64,000 nucleotides of DNA from Gonocerus acuteangulatus (lineage: Eukaryota > Arthropoda > Insecta > Hemiptera > Coreidae): NCBI GenBank assembly GCA_946811695.1, contig OX328125.1, positions 37,190,734-37,254,733 of the forward strand, in the 5' to 3' direction. Below the pieces are notes generated by a model. It saw only the letters and a program-made list of their open reading frames with translations. It searched no databases and was not told the origin of the DNA. The position numbers were made by a program, and so were the translations under genes. Positions 21,363 to 33,767 of this stretch are shown piece after piece (within the stretch, counting starts at the first letter, position 1; each line of letters starts with the position of its first letter).

Positions 21363-21948
21363 GAATTTCGATAAAGGAGGTGATGGAACCGAGTTGAGGT
21401 GTCAGCTGGTCTTAGGGACTACTAGCGCTCCAAGCAGCAATCAGAGTAAATGTTATCATCAGAAGAAAATACATTCAAACTATTATGTTATAAAATAATA
21501 AATTTAGTAACTGAAACGTTATGATGAACAGTCAAATATACTTGTAAAATATTTTATGGTGTTTGAGTGCAAGTAGGAATATATCTACAGAAAATTACTG
21601 CAGTTTATTAATAATAGTTCTTACAACTTCCCTCTCTGCTGGATGAAGTTTCTGCCATTACTTGTCCAGAATTCCATGTTGCTTAATATCCAAATCACAG
21701 GAAACCAAAAATTCGTTGTCAATTTTTGGCTAGACCAGTGCGACGTCATCACTGGTCTACATCACATTTCATCTGTATCCTTCCTAATGATTTCTTCTAT
21801 ATTCTTTGATATTGTATTTATCTACTTCTATACCTGTCTCTTTCCTAACACTTCTCTGATTACTGTGTAATTAATTAAATTCTAACAGATTATTCTTACT
21901 AAAGTAATTTGTTATTTCGATTAAATATTTATAGGAGTAATCGTTAAT
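21363..21948. other. No gene seen
   Basis: Unassigned, with residual minisatellite-like words near 21775-21845. A short frame at 21643-21870 has no motif. The right edge (21936-21948) is the target duplication of the following SINE. Confidence 0.4.
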
Positions 21949-22145
21949 TTTTTTTATTTTATTTATTTATTTTTTTTTTACGGTGCATCAACGAATCTTG
22001 GCTATTAGCGCCGACATCCAGGGTGCAGCCAGGAATTTTCTCAGCGAGCCCTGATATGAGAAAATTTCTGGCGCCGATGGGGATCGAACCCGCCATCTCC
22101 CGCTTATGAATCTAGCGCGCTAGCCACTAGACCACGGGAGACCCC
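21949..22145 (-). repeat. tRNA-Glu-like SINE, copy 4, complete with 13 bp TSD
   Basis: The minus strand reads TCCCGTGGTCTAGTGGCTAG, the GGTTCGATCCCC B box, GTCGGCGCTAATAGCC core and an A-rich tail. AGTAATCGTTAAT at 21936-21948 repeats at 22146-22158. Confidence 0.9.
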
Positions 22146-22158
22146 AGTAATCGTTAAT

Positions 22159-22723
22159 CTAATTACTTTTAGTTTTATTTTTTTATCTCTGGACAGAAGT
22201 GCATGTCCTATTTAAAGGCGTGTAATGACTACATCTTCTCTCCGGCAGCTTCTGCATATGGAGTTGTATTGTTTTATGAATGGCTTTGTTTTGAATATGA
22301 ACCTGTAAGGATGTTGAATATGGAATATATTTTTCTAAATGCCCTTCGGACTAAATTAATTGTGAATTCCTTAAGAGGTGGACTGATGAATGGTTTCGTT
22401 GCGTGGGAGTGGGAAATATCCCGGAGGTATTGTCTTGATTAACCTGACAGAGATGTTAGGCTTTGGGAAGATTCTTTGTTCTACAACATTATTGCTCTTC
22501 TCCTTCTCGATTCTCTTTATAAACCTCGTCCATTCATTGTTCTTGTTGAATAGGACCCACCGCCTTTATAAAGCGGAAAATTGCTTTTTCCCCGTGAGGA
22601 TGAAATTACTTTTTATATTGTTGTATTTTCACGAGTTAAAATCTTAATTTGTTTTCGCTGTAAATTTATAGCGCCCACGTATACAGGAATATCAAGGATT
22701 TATTTTATTTTAATTATTTTATG
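22159..22723. other. Unassigned; overlapping short plus-strand frames
   Basis: Three overlapping plus-strand frames (22203-22442, 22390-22647, 22581-22802) are weakly hydrophobic and match no family I know. Without codon bias or splice context I treat them as chance. Confidence 0.3.
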
Positions 22724-23243
22724 GTTCTTCCCATTGGGGGATCAGCCAAATAGATTAGGCCAAAATAATATCCTAAATCAATGTATTGTGTTTCTTGAGT
22801 AATTTAAAAAATAAAGATTCAATGTTTAAAATCATTTTGTACAAATTACTCGTAATATATACTTATTATATACGTCATTATTTACGAATCTTTCACAATG
22901 GCCCGGAAAGTCCAATATAATTTTTTTTGGTTGTTCCTTTGAGCTAAGCTACAAATGAAAAAGAAAATGGAGTGGAATGTGTAAACAAGAGTAAATGTAT
23001 AACATACAGAGTAGAATGCGAGGGTAGCTCCGGCCAGAGAAAGAAACAAACCAAGGAGAAATACATTGATATATTTTGAGAGTATTCTAGTATTTTTGTT
23101 TGTATGAGCGACCAGCGAATGTACAGAAAGAAAGGAAGAGATAGACAGAGACGTAGGAGACAGGGGGTTTGAGAGAGATGACGAAATAGATGGTGAGAGA
23201 GGGAGCGAGGCGAGGGTGAAGAGAGAGAGGGTGTGGGTGTGTT

Positions 23244-23285
<42 letters not shown>
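22724..23285. repeat. Recent direct duplication, copy A, ending in (GA)n
   Basis: From GTTCTTCCCATTGGGGG to the (GA)n run at 23246-23285 this is nearly identical to 26117-26662; I noticed a single substitution (TATAACATAC against TATAGCATAC). The copies diverge within the GA array. The GA-rich strand creates long Leu/Ser-rich minus-strand frames that are compositional. Confidence 0.92.
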
Positions 23286-23291
<6 letters not shown>

Positions 23292-24082
23292 ATAGAGAGA
23301 GAGAATGATAGAGAGTGTGTGTGCAGAAGAATGGTTAAAGAGTAAGGGTGCGGGTGAGCGCCCCAGGGCTGGAAGGGAGGAGTTGTCAGTGACAACGTAG
23401 TTTATCCATTGGGAAAACAAGAAAGTGAACTGAGATCGAGGACATTGAAGAAAAAGTCTTTGGGAGCAAGAAGAAAACCAATACTGGCAGGAAGGGTAGG
23501 AACACACTTTGTCAACAGAAAATCCCTGACTCGTCGACCAGCAACCTCTTTTCTCTAGGATAAACCTAAAAATCTACCCGTTTCCACTAGACTGCATCCT
23601 TGCATCACTTATTCCATATCGCAGAGTCCTAATAAACTGATTGACTTTATTTGAAATACTGTTTTGATACTTCTACTTCAAAATATTCTTATTTTTTACC
23701 CTAAACCCAACAAATCTATAAGAAAGCAAAAAAGTGCAAGATATAAGAAAGTAAGAAACTGCGCATTTTTATCCAAATAACGGATGTTTATACATTGGGC
23801 TAGAAAGGATAGATACTGTACTTATACTGTGCTAATACCATTTGAGTATATAGAAAATAATTTCGGGGGGGCTTCGATCATTTCCGAGGTATGGAATACT
23901 AAAAATTAGAACTTGGAATAGTTCTAGGCAACTAAAACGGTTATTCAACGGGTTTTCCTTGAAATGAGAATTCTTTTCTTTTTGTTTTTAATGATGATAA
24001 TTTGTCATGTTTATTTAAATTATATTGGACAAGTCTTGGTGTGAATTATTATTGCAGCTCATATTGTAATAAAGCAGGTTTT
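23286..24082. other. No gene seen
   Basis: Purine-rich sequence to about 23500, then AT-rich unassigned DNA. Confidence 0.4.
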
Positions 24083-25315
24083 ACAGACGAATTTAAAGTC
24101 CGACTCGCAGGAACTGCATCATCTTAGCGCGGTTCCGTTCTTATCCCTAGTCTAATTTGGAAAGATTAAAATATTTATTTATTGATAAGGCTTCGCAACT
24201 TTGGCGAATCGCCTGAAGATTAAAATAGTAGCAGTTATTATTTTGGTTCCACCAGTCTTGAGAGGTCTTGATTTACGATCTTACCTGGAAGGGTCGGTCA
24301 ACACTAGGAAGGGTCCCGCTAGTTACAAGGTCTTGGAATCTAGGAAATCTATATTTCTAACAATAAATTGTTTTGTTATTTTACTTAACCAGTTTTATTG
24401 TAAAATACATTATCCAACTATAAGCAATTAAGAAATAATAAGGAATAAAAACAGACAAAGCACTTATTTCTCCGATTGACATCGCCTAATTAAAACTTTC
24501 GTCAGAACATTTTTTGTAGAGCATTTAGTAAGCTTTCGAATGGTAACCTTTCGCTTCCCAAGATTTTCAACCGTTTTCGAGATATTAAGAAATTATACGA
24601 AGTTCCCAAAACTTTTCATTATTTCTAGCAATAGAAAATTGGTCTGATTTTACCTGTCCTGTTTTACACACAAATACATTTTCCTAACATAATAAATTAC
24701 AAAAATAAAAATCAATAAAAAACTAAGGGAAAGAGACAAAAATTACAAAAAGAACGACAAACACCCGTTCATAAGAACTAAACAGACGTATTTGAAGTTT
24801 TAAGCACTTATTTCTTCGACTGACATCACCTAATCAAAACTTGTTTCAGAATCTTTTCTGTAGAGAATTTAGAAAGCTTTCAAATAGTTTCTATCCACTT
24901 ATGAAAATTTCCCAACCGTGTTCGAGATATTAATGAAAATATACGAAGTTCCCAAAACTTTTCATGTCTGTTCATAAAACATTTTATTCTAACCCTTCCT
25001 TAACTCCAAACGTAACCAAAAGTTTAAGAAATTAGTTTTAATAATATTTGAACATGCAAAAAATGTTTCAACTGAATCCCATGATTTTATGTACCAAAAC
25101 CAAAAACGTTATTCAGCAACTATGTTCCCAATTTTCTCGAAAACGGTTAAAGCTATCGCCTTAAAAATGGTTTCATTCGTTTTCCTAGGCCAAGAAGCCT
25201 ACAAAACGAGTACTTACAAGCATATGAACTCAAAAATGTAAGCGTTGCGAGTTTTTTTTGCGTGAATTTCGCCCCAAACGTCATCTTACAGTGGGCGGAT
25301 TTTGCTGGTTAACAA
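24083..25315 (+). mobile_element. Left-arm repeat family, copy A
   Basis: Starts AAAGTCCGACTCGCAGGAAC and contains TTAGCGCGGTTCCG, the same terminus as the MITE at 40685. It continues with TTCCACCAGTCTTGAGAGG and an internal repeat of about 340 bp period (CTTATTTCTCCGATTGACAT at about 24464 and again, changed, at about 24803), then CCAAACGTCATCTTACAGTG and GCTGGTTAAC. It lacks the (TA)n and right arm. No ORF. Confidence 0.7.
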
Positions 25316-25649
25316 ACGCGCTAAAAATATAAACAGATATAAGGTGTTACACGGTAGCTGGTGAAAGAAAGAATGAGAAGGTCTCGTATTGTAATTCTCT
25401 GTATGCAGGGTCTGGTTCCAGGTAAAGTCATATACTTTTACTGCCCTTTACCGTTTCTCAGAAAGCTCTTTGTGTTTACAAACAAAGGACTCGGTATAGA
25501 CCACCCGTATTAACCCAAAAGTGATTATATCAAGCTTGATAAACTTCCTCAATTAAATTAAGAAATTTATGAGTGCTTAAAATAGGTTCTTGATCTAGTC
25601 AAAAAATTCAAGAAGAATTAGATCATGAATAGAAAATCTCGGCCAAACA

Positions 25650-25985
25650 GAAGGAAAATAACAATAACAAGGATAGTCAAACTTCGTTTTCAAAGATTGT
25701 TAGTTGTAACACAAAAACGGTCACTCATGATTCTAATAAATTAACTGTGAAGGGTGATTACACAAATATTCCTGTTGAGGCTTTAAAGCTTCAATTTAAA
25801 AAACATATTAACCCACAGGAATTATAGATTGGCCTAAAAACATAAAATCATTGAAAAAAGGATTTCTTATTATTGAATCAAACAAAAACGATATAGAGAT
25901 TATATCAACAGAGTTTTAAAATATATGCAAAGACCTGTTGATCAATAAAATAAAAATAAAAATAGAGTTCTCTGTAAAAGGTTTA
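25650..25985 (+). pseudogene. Possible LINE ORF1 (gag-like) remnant
   Basis: One frame gives KLTVKGDYTNIPVEALK and QFKKHINPQEL, a stop, then after a shift NIKSLKKGFLIIESNKNDIE. The pattern (basic region, I-D-P/NP-x-E-L, then K-x-x-x-K-G-x-x-I-x-x) recalls the gag-like N-terminal part of ORF1 in several insect LINEs. No zinc knuckles follow. Stops and a frameshift make it a pseudogene. Assignment is from pattern memory only. Confidence 0.3.
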
Positions 25986-26116
25986 ATGAGTTCTATTAAT
26001 TACATATTTTCCGATGTAGTCATAATTTTAACTATTGGAATTATTATCCAAAGATTCATATAATTACTCAACAATAGATTCTAATTTGAAGCACAGCTAT
26101 TTTCGATATCTAACTG

Positions 26117-26662
26117 TTCTTCCCATTGGGGGATCAGCCAAATAGATTAGGCCAAAATAATATCCTAAATCAATGTATTGTGTTTCTTGAGTAATTTAAA
26201 AAATAAAGATTCAATGTTTAAAATCATTTTGTACAAATTACTCGTAATATATACTTATTATATACGTCATTATTTACGAATCTTTCACAATGGCCCGGAA
26301 AGTCCAATATAATTTTTTTTGGTTGTTCCTTTGAGCTAAGCTACAAATGAAAAAGAAAATGGAGTGGAATGTGTAAACAAGAGTAAATGTATAGCATACA
26401 GAGTAGAATGCGAGGGTAGCTCCGGCCAGAGAAAGAAACAAACCAAGGAGAAATACATTGATATATTTTGAGAGTATTCTAGTATTTTTGTTTGTATGAG
26501 CGACCAGCGAATGTACAGAAAGAAAGGAAGAGATAGACAGAGACGTAGGAGACAGGGGGTTTGAGAGAGATGACGAAATAGATGGTGAGAGAGGGAGCGA
26601 GGCGAGGGTGAAGAGAGAGAGGGTGTGGGTGTGTTAGTGAGAGAGAGAGAGAGAGAGAGAGA
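26117..26662. repeat. Recent direct duplication, copy B, ending in (GA)n
   Basis: Nearly identical to 22724-23270 in the same orientation, 3.4 kb away. The GA array here is shorter and is followed by right-arm-like sequence where copy A continues purine-rich. See copy A. Confidence 0.92.
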
Positions 26663-26790
26663 GCGGACAGTATTCTAAAACGTGAAATCATTTATTAGGC
26701 ACTTCGGATGACGTCATTGGGTCGACGTCAGAAGCGTGTTTCCTATCTGTGGAGTGAAGCAGGAAACGAGTTAAAAACAGCAACCAATTA
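26663..26790 (+). repeat. Diverged right-arm repeat
   Basis: Shares spaced words with the right arms: TCTAAAACGTGAAATC, GGCACTTCGGATG, GACGTCAGAAGCG, TTTCCT...AGGAAACG. It follows a microsatellite, here GA in place of TA. Confidence 0.45.
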
Positions 26791-26839
26791 AAAGGTGAGG
26801 TAAAACCCCGTTCGTGGTGGTAGACAGTCTTACAAGGCA

Positions 26840-27823
26840 TTTCTCTCAGACATCTCCAAAATATTCTTACTAATTTTACGTATCCTGTTTTATAACCAAA
26901 TAGATTTATATTCGATAATCAATAAGAAAAAACTACTAGCAATAAAAAACTATGGGTAACAAATTAAAATAGGGAATACCAAGAACAATTCTAAAGAACG
27001 AAATCAACACCAGTACTGTAATCTAGATATTCATAAGGCATCTTCGAATTCTAACAAACAAAATATTGCTTCTAATTATACGTATCCTGTTTTACAAACA
27101 AATACATTTTCCTAACATAAGAAATTAAAAAAATAAAAAGCAATAAAAAACCAAGGGAAAGAGACAAAAATTACAACAAGAACGACAAAAACCCGTTCAT
27201 AAGAACAGAACAGACGTATTTGAAGTTTTAAGCACTTATTTCTCCGATTGACATAACCTAATCAAAAATAGTTTTAGAATCATTTTTGTAGAGACTTTAG
27301 TAAGCTTTCAAATAGTTTCTATCCACTTACCACGATTTCCCAACCGTGTTCGAGATATTAATGAAAGTATACGAAGTTCCCAAAACTTTTCATGTCTGTT
27401 CATAAAATATTTTATTCTAACCCTTCCTTAACTCCAAACGTAACATAACTTTTAACATATTAGTTTTAATGAAAGTAGAACATGCAGATAATGTTTCAAC
27501 TGAATCCCGTGATTCTAAGTACCCAAACCAAAAACGGTATTCAAAAACTATTTTTCCAATTTTCTCGAAAACGGTTAAAGCTATCGCCTTGAAAATGGTA
27601 TCATTCGTTTTCCTAGCCCTAGAAGCGTATAAAAACAAGCTTATGAACTCAAAAACGTAAGCGTTGCGATTTTTTCTGCGCGAATTTCGCCCCAAACGCC
27701 ATCTTCTAGTGGGCGGATTTTGCTGGTTAAAGAACTTGACCTTTCAAATTGGACGACGGATTTTTGTACCAAATTTCATCAAAATCGGACCATCAGGGAA
27801 GCCAGAAATGAGCGAACAGACAA

Positions 27824-27829
<6 letters not shown>
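26840..27829 (+). mobile_element. Left-arm repeat family, copy B
   Basis: Contains the family landmarks CTTATTTCTCCGATTGACAT, CTAACCCTTCCTTAACTCC, AACGGTTAAAGCTATCGCCT, CCAAACGCCATCTTCTAGTG, ACCAAATTTCATCAAAATCG and GAGCGAACAGACAAATA, running directly into (TA)n. The 5' terminus is missing. The final words resemble the 3' ends of many non-autonomous insect repeats. Confidence 0.75.

Positions 27830-27887
<58 letters not shown>
27830..27887. repeat. (TA)n microsatellite with gypsy insertion at its edge
   Basis: About 28 TA units ending ATAC (27884-27887). ATAC is repeated at 35915-35918 after the LTR element. Confidence 0.97.
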
Positions 27888-28415
27888 TGTAAGGCCCCGT
27901 TTTCCCTTTGGCCTTGTTAAGTGAATAAGGATGAGAGAAAAGGTTGGCTGTCCATCTCTAGAGATGTGAGAACCACGAATCCGCCAACGTTGCGTCTGGG
28001 ATGTTGGCACTGCACGTGGCTGATTCGTAAGATTCCTGGAAGATCTAAGACCTGACAAGAGTTTCTAGTTCAATCACCTGCAAATGCAGGAGTGGGGTAC
28101 AAGGGGTTTAAAAAGAGCTGGCTTACCTCCGACCGGGCAGAGTTTTGCATCCGTTCCTGAGACTGCGGCCCAGATGCTGTTCAGAGGTAGGCCAGTTCCA
28201 AATTCTCTATAATCTCCCCAAATGATCATATTTGATAACTCTACCTATCCGTCTCTCTCACTCAACCTTTTCTCTCATCGTAGCAATGGTTTATGATATT
28301 TATGTTTTGTGTCCGCTGTGTAAATTATAGTTTTAAAAAGGAATTTCCGCTTCTCTAAAATATTTCCCCATTGTCTATATCTCTAAATCCCGTCCTTGCT
28401 AATCAGTCCCTTACA
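27888..28415 (+). repeat. 5' LTR of gypsy element
   Basis: 528 bp, begins TGTAAGGCCCC and ends CAGTCCCTTACA. Contains the promoter and polyadenylation region by homology of position; I see no unambiguous TATA box. Confidence 0.97.
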
Positions 28416-28417
28416 AA

Positions 28418-28427
28418 TGGTGTCAGG
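28418..28427 (+). promoter_or_regulatory. Primer-binding site, tRNA-Leu type
   Basis: TGGTGTCAGG is complementary to CCTGACACCA, the 3' end expected for a tRNA-Leu. It lies two bases after the 5' LTR. The complement weakens after ten bases. Confidence 0.7.
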
Positions 28428-28707
28428 TTTCCGGGTATTATTTAAATGTCCAGCTGCAAGCCGGCATTAGATAAGAACCCTGCTCTCGAGATAGGCCGGC
28501 GGCTGTACTGCTGACGCTGATAGGACAATTCCTCGAACTGATATCTCGGCGCTGGGTAGTTGTTCATTCAATGTCCTCACGTTTCCTGGTTTAAGGACCG
28601 CCAAATACGGATATTTGGTGGTTAGCCCTGTTAGAGAGTAAAGCAATCCCTATTCGTAAGCATAACGTGTTGGGGTTCATTGGAAACGTTGAAAATAGAG
28701 CTATACG

Positions 28708-29730
28708 ATGGTGGTAACGGAACAGCAGTTTGCCGATCTGAAAACGGCATTGGATCAGGCGTTGGCTGCAAATGAGCAATTCAGGGAAGAATTCGAGAGG
28801 ACAAGGCATGAGGGTAAGCCAGGAAAGAGGGATCTTTCTCTTCAGGGAATGGTCGGTCCATGGTCCGGTGACGATTCTGGGGATCCAATCCAAGACTATC
28901 TCAATGGTTTGGAATTAGTGGCAACTAGCGGAAACTGGGAAGATCGTGATAAATCCCTGGTGTTAAGGATGAGACTGAAAGGGATGGCTGCGAAATTTTT
29001 GGCCAGCAGATCGGATCTTAAGGGGCCAAATGTAAAATATTCCACGATTCGAGATGCTCTTTTAGACCGCTTTAAGGCGACTATGCAACCTGAGCAGTTT
29101 CTCCTTCAGCTTAGTTCAATGAAACAAGAGCGTGGGGAGGATGTCAGAACTTTCGGAGATCGTTGTCGGGAGATGGGTGAACGATCACTCTCAGGTGAGG
29201 GATCGGAGGAAGAAGTTATAGGGGCTCGCAAACAACTGGATAAAGTCGTCCTTACATCATATTTAAATGGGCTCGGAGGAGAGATTGGGAGGCTGACGAG
29301 ACTCGCGTTCCCAAAGGAATTACAAACCGCGATTGAGAAGGCTAGAGCCATTGAAACGGAGTTAGGGCGACACGAAAAGGGAATATTTACTGTAGAGAAG
29401 AATCCCCAGGATAACGAAATTCCCAGTCCCGAGGAAGTTGGACAAAGCGAAGTAAGGGTCATTGAGAGGGGTAATCCAAGTGGCTGTTATCGCTGCGGGG
29501 ATACGAATCATTGGGCCAGGGGATGTCGACAAACAGAGAGGGTTAGTGATATTTCTCCCAAAAATAGTACGAATTGTTATAGGTGTGGTCGTCGTGGGCA
29601 TATCGCTCGCCAATGTCGTTCCAAACCCCTCGTGAAAGGAACTTTGCCAAAGAAGGCCCCAAACGCGAACGACTTGGGGAGGGCCCCGGCCCTAAGTCGG
29701 CGACAAGGGGATCGCGCTACGAATTACTAG
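28708..29730 (+). CDS. gag: Gag protein of gypsy element
   Basis: 340 residues, forming the virus-like particle and binding the element RNA. Residues about 85-125 ([17 protein letters not shown]) lie in the retrotransposon capsid domain. Two CCHC zinc knuckles follow: [14 protein letters not shown] near residue 258 and [14 protein letters not shown] near residue 289, the nucleocapsid part. The ATG at 28708 is preceded by a 292-base leader after the LTR. It is intact and ends at 29730, overlapping pol, which is read in the -1 frame. Similar in size and layout to gag of insect gypsy elements. High confidence in role. Confidence 0.95.
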   Translation: MVVTEQQFADLKTALDQALAANEQFREEFERTRHEGKPGKRDLSLQGMVGPWSGDDSGDPIQDYLNGLELVATSGNWEDRDKSLVLRMRLKGMAAKFLASRSDLKGPNVKYSTIRDALLDRFKATMQPEQFLLQLSSMKQERGEDVRTFGDRCREMGERSLSGEGSEEEVIGARKQLDKVVLTSYLNGLGGEIGRLTRLAFPKELQTAIEKARAIETELGRHEKGIFTVEKNPQDNEIPSPEEVGQSEVRVIERGNPSGCYRCGDTNHWARGCRQTERVSDISPKNSTNCYRCGRRGHIARQCRSKPLVKGTLPKKAPNANDLGRAPALSRRQGDRATNY

Positions 29731-32700
29731 GCATAGGTGGGGGAGGTGAGAAAGGGTTAAAGGTGAGCACCTGGATAAATGGGCGGATTCATAGGATGAT
29801 AGTAGACACTGGTGCTGAAGTTACTCTAATCAGGTCTCCTGCCTCAGGATCCAAATTAAGACCCGCGACTAGTAAGATTAGGGGGGTAACTGGTGTGGTA
29901 ATCCCGGTACGCGGTATTCAAACGGTGAATATCGAAGTTAAGGGCCATCGACTGTCCCACGACGTCATAGTGGCTGACGTCTGCTTAGAAGGAGATGGAC
30001 TATTAGGCTTAGACTTACTAGGGAAATTAGACGCCCATATAGACCTACGTTCGGGATTGTTAGTCACGGGAGCATCGCCTAAAATTGAATCCCTACCTTC
30101 CGTTGGTTCGATAACAAAGAGGGATGAGTTAAAAATGTCTGCGAACCGAGAGTGGGTACGTTTCATGAGTAGGACGGCGAGAGAACTAGAAGCCAAGTTT
30201 TCAGGTCATATCTTATCCCTTCCAACTAGCGTGAATATAGGAGCTAAGCCGATAGTCAAGGAGGAATCAAGACACACGGGGAAGAAGGATAACAAAACCA
30301 GCTCAGCGCGTCTTTCGCGAGAGGAAACGCTTCCGGCCTTCAGTGAATCTCTATTAGAGATTTCCGTACCAGGGAAACTAGACCAGAAAGCTGTCATAAT
30401 TGAGCCGTCAAGAGCACTTCCCAATGGGGTTGTAGGAGGGAGATGCATTAACACTCCTCGGGACGGCCGTTCGTGGATGCAGTTCGTCAATTTGACCGCT
30501 TCAGCTGTGACATTGCCACGGCTTCTAGTGGTAGGTCTGGTAGAGAGAGATTGGGCGGAAGACGGTGGATCTTGTTCGGAGAGGGAACGCGAGGATGGCT
30601 CTAAAACTCCTGTTGGTTTCGCCTCGATCGTTGGCGAGAAATTGGGCCATTTAAGTGGTGGGGAAAGGAGGGATATGGAGTCCTTGTTGTCCAGATATTC
30701 AGACATTTTTTGTGAACCGGGTCCCGAAGGTTGCTCCCTGCCTGTTCAGCACCATATTGAAACTGGAGATGCCAGACCTGTGGTGAAGCGCCCGTATCGT
30801 GTGCCTTTCAGTGAACGGGAGGAAATGGAACGGCAGGTTCAGACGTTGCTTGAACGAGGCGTCATTACGCCGTCTAAAAGTCCTTGGCAAGCACCTGTAA
30901 TTCTAGTCAAGAAAACTTCCCCAACAGGTGACTTAAAGTATCGATTCTGCACAGATTTCCGTGGCCTCAATGCAGTTACTAAGGTCGATACTTACCCGCT
31001 TCCGTTGATACAGGAAACCTTAGAACAATTGGGGAGTAGCCAAATCTTTTCCACAATTGATCTTTCGAGTGGGTACCACCAAATACCGATAGCACCCCAG
31101 GATCAGGCAAAAACGGCCTTCACGACTGTAAACGGACACTATGAGTACAAAAAAATGGCTTTCGGCCTTGCGGGGGCACCTGCCACGTTCCAACGGGTCA
31201 TGGACCAACTTCTTGGCCGACTGAAGGGCACCGGGTGTTTCGTTTACCTCGATGATGTGGTGGTTTATAGCTCATCACTGAGGGAACACATGCTCCGGTT
31301 AGAGGAGTTGTTCGACATATTCAGAGGCGCTAATCTAAAAGTGAACTTGAACAAGTGCGCTTTTGCGGCATCGGAAGTGACCTATCTGGGACACGTAGTT
31401 ACAGCCGAGGGAGTGAAACCAGATCCTAGAAAATTAGAGGCGATCAAGTCTTTTCCAGCCCCCAGAAATGTGAAGGAGTTGCGAAGTTTTCTAGGGTTGG
31501 CAAGCTATTACCGTAAATTCATAAAAGGCTTTGCGGATCTTTCAAGACCGCTGACAGAATTAACTGGCTCACGAGTACGATTCCAGTGGGGCGACAAGCA
31601 ACGGAAGGCTTTTGAATCGCTAAGAGAAATCCTAAGTTCGGACTCAGTCTTGTGCTATCCGAATTTCAGCGAGCCATTTATATTGTCCACCGACGCATCA
31701 GGAGTAGCTCTGGGTGCCATTCTGTCCCAGTACAGAGATGGCGGCGAGAGACCTGTTTGCTACGCTAGTAGGCAGTTGAAGGGTCCAGAACTCAACTACT
31801 CGGCAACAGAACGAGAACTGCTAGCGGTGGTTTGGGCAACAAAGCTGTTCCGTTGTTATTTACTAGGGCGAAGGTTTAAGCTTGTCACTGACCACTCTGC
31901 CTTGAGGTGGATGCTAAGCCTTCGAGACCCGTCTTCACGGCTGACCAGGTGGGCCCTTCGGTTAGAGGAGTTCGACTATGAAGTCGAACATCGCCCGGGG
32001 AAGAAACATTCTAACGCTGATGCTTTAAGCCGTACAATAGCTGTAGTCACGGGAAATAGGCAGAAAATAACCCGAGGTAAATTGAAGGATGCTCAAAAGG
32101 AGGATATGTGGTGTCAAAGAGCCATCAAGAGAGGCACTGTTCATGTACAAACAGATGCCGATGGCCTGCTATATTGGGCCGATGGGGCAACGGATGAGTC
32201 GGAATGGAGGCTTATGGTGCCTGAGGGTCTACGAAAAACAATCGTTGAAGAAAATCACTCGAAACCATGGGCTGGGCACCCAGGGGCTGATCGTACGCTC
32301 GCGGTAATCAAAAGCTCATATTATTGGCCGGGCATGGCGGCGGATGTGAAGTCCTTTGTGGAACGGTGTCACGCGTGCGCTAGCAGAAAAAGTCCTGTAT
32401 CTCAAAAGGTCCCCCTGGAAGCTCCCTATATGGCCACAGGGCCTTTCGAGCAGGTATCGCTAGACATATTTGGGCCTTTGCCGACTTCCAAAAGGGGCCA
32501 TCGTTACCTTTTGACCGTAATTGACAATTTTACACGGTATGCGGAGGGAATACCACTGAAGGGGCAAACAGCTGAAGAAACGGCCGTAGCACTCGTCGAG
32601 AATATTATCACTCGACATGGGGTCCCTCGGAGGTTGTTAACAGACCAGGGAAGAAATTTCGTTTCTCGACTGTTTACTCAAGTTTGTAGAGCTCTGGGGA

Positions 32701-33767
32701 TTAGGAAATTACAAACTACCGCCTACCATCCGGAATGTAACGGAATGGTAGAGAGGTTACATCGAACTCTTACCGATTCGATATCCCAATATGTGCGAAG
32801 AGACGGTCGTGACTGGGATAAGTGGGTCCCATATGCTCTCATGGCATATCGAGCAATACCTCATTCGTCGACAGGATACTCCCCAAACTACCTCATGCTT
32901 GGGCGAGAATTGGTAACTCCGTTTGATTGCTGGGTAGGTCCAACCAATGACGGATCGGAATCAGCGGACCATGTCGAAAAGTTAGGGCATCGGCTGAAGG
33001 AAGCCTATAAGGACGCTTTGAGTCGTGCCGAAAAGGCCTGGGCAATGAGGACCCATTATTGTAATGCCCGGCGTAAGGAGCGACGCCTAGAGGTGGGAGA
33101 TTGGGTCTATCTCCATTGTCCAGCCGTAAAGCCTGGGAATTGTCCAAAATTCCACTGTCCCTGGACAGGCCCACACAAAGTAGAAAGGGTTCTTTCGCGA
33201 GTGAACTATGAGATCCGACTGGCCACTGGATCTCTGAATGTAGTTCATATAAATAGGCTAAAACGGGCCCCGGGGGGAGGAGGGGATTCGCACCCTAAGG
33301 TTATGACGAAGGCAGGTGGGGCAACCCGGGAAGTGGAAGGGTCGGAAGATGAGGTCATGGAGCCGGAATGGGAAATTAACCCAGGGTGTTGTTATGGCTC
33401 AGAAGACGACTCTTGTGAGGACCAAGATGAAATTGAAACGCAGAGTGAGATTCACAGACACTGTCCGGTTGCTGCGGGAAGATCGCCAGAATGTAATGAC
33501 CCTGCCTGCCCTCTGGGCGTTAGATCCTCTCCTGAGGAAGAAAACAGGGAAATAACCCAGGATAGTCAAGGGGAGGGAAACGAAGGACGGATTGAGACAG
33601 GTGGGACTTCCGGGGAAAGTTCCAGTGGTTCAGATAGCGAGAGCCAAGCTCAGCCAAAGGGGAAACCTGATGCTACTTGGACACCGAAGGGGAAAACTTT
33701 AACTTTTTCTCGTAGGTCGCCATACCCGCTTAGGAGGAGAGCTAAGTTGCCTGAAAATGATTCCTGA
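29583..33767 (+). CDS. pol: Pol polyprotein of gypsy element (PR-RT-RNase H-IN)
   Basis: Open for about 1,394 codons from 29583 (a GTG; translation probably enters by -1 frameshift from gag). Numbered from 29583: protease with [11 protein letters not shown] near 75; reverse transcriptase with [15 protein letters not shown] and the catalytic YLDDVV near 554; RNase H with STDASG near 702; integrase with its HHCC zinc finger (HPGADR near 899, CHAC near 928), catalytic Asp in LDIFGP near 960, Asp in LLTDQGRNF near 1018 and Glu in NGMVERLHR near 1058; a GPY/F-type segment ([11 protein letters not shown] near 1195) and the usual VVHINRLK end. A further 150 or so acidic, low-complexity residues follow before the stop. 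All catalytic residues are present, so it looks functional. Its end overlaps env by 11 bases. Confidence 0.97.
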   Translation: MWSSWAYRSPMSFQTPRERNFAKEGPKRERLGEGPGPKSATRGSRYELLGIGGGGEKGLKVSTWINGRIHRMIVDTGAEVTLIRSPASGSKLRPATSKIRGVTGVVIPVRGIQTVNIEVKGHRLSHDVIVADVCLEGDGLLGLDLLGKLDAHIDLRSGLLVTGASPKIESLPSVGSITKRDELKMSANREWVRFMSRTARELEAKFSGHILSLPTSVNIGAKPIVKEESRHTGKKDNKTSSARLSREETLPAFSESLLEISVPGKLDQKAVIIEPSRALPNGVVGGRCINTPRDGRSWMQFVNLTASAVTLPRLLVVGLVERDWAEDGGSCSEREREDGSKTPVGFASIVGEKLGHLSGGERRDMESLLSRYSDIFCEPGPEGCSLPVQHHIETGDARPVVKRPYRVPFSEREEMERQVQTLLERGVITPSKSPWQAPVILVKKTSPTGDLKYRFCTDFRGLNAVTKVDTYPLPLIQETLEQLGSSQIFSTIDLSSGYHQIPIAPQDQAKTAFTTVNGHYEYKKMAFGLAGAPATFQRVMDQLLGRLKGTGCFVYLDDVVVYSSSLREHMLRLEELFDIFRGANLKVNLNKCAFAASEVTYLGHVVTAEGVKPDPRKLEAIKSFPAPRNVKELRSFLGLASYYRKFIKGFADLSRPLTELTGSRVRFQWGDKQRKAFESLREILSSDSVLCYPNFSEPFILSTDASGVALGAILSQYRDGGERPVCYASRQLKGPELNYSATERELLAVVWATKLFRCYLLGRRFKLVTDHSALRWMLSLRDPSSRLTRWALRLEEFDYEVEHRPGKKHSNADALSRTIAVVTGNRQKITRGKLKDAQKEDMWCQRAIKRGTVHVQTDADGLLYWADGATDESEWRLMVPEGLRKTIVEENHSKPWAGHPGADRTLAVIKSSYYWPGMAADVKSFVERCHACASRKSPVSQKVPLEAPYMATGPFEQVSLDIFGPLPTSKRGHRYLLTVIDNFTRYAEGIPLKGQTAEETAVALVENIITRHGVPRRLLTDQGRNFVSRLFTQVCRALGIRKLQTTAYHPECNGMVERLHRTLTDSISQYVRRDGRDWDKWVPYALMAYRAIPHSSTGYSPNYLMLGRELVTPFDCWVGPTNDGSESADHVEKLGHRLKEAYKDALSRAEKAWAMRTHYCNARRKERRLEVGDWVYLHCPAVKPGNCPKFHCPWTGPHKVERVLSRVNYEIRLATGSLNVVHINRLKRAPGGGGDSHPKVMTKAGGATREVEGSEDEVMEPEWEINPGCCYGSEDDSCEDQDEIETQSEIHRHCPVAAGRSPECNDPACPLGVRSSPEEENREITQDSQGEGNEGRIETGGTSGESSSGSDSESQAQPKGKPDATWTPKGKTLTFSRRSPYPLRRRAKLPENDS
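29658..29664 (+). promoter_or_regulatory. Candidate -1 ribosomal frameshift site
   Basis: CCCAAAC reads C CCA AAC in the gag frame, fitting the X XXY YYZ slippery pattern. It lies 63 bases before the gag stop codon (29728-29730) inside the gag-pol overlap. Pol is in the -1 frame relative to gag, as this site would require. Not tested; CCCAAAC is not among the most efficient slippery sequences. Confidence 0.5.

Noticed and set aside
22944..23507. 187-codon Ser/Leu-rich minus-strand frame and the similar one at 26479-26691
   Set aside because: They are produced by the (GA)n and purine-rich duplicated segment; the repeated Ser-Leu pattern is compositional.
29106..29462. Minus-strand frames inside gag and pol (29106, 29918, 30206, 32893 and others)
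   Set aside because: Shadows of the dense coding sequence on the opposite strand.
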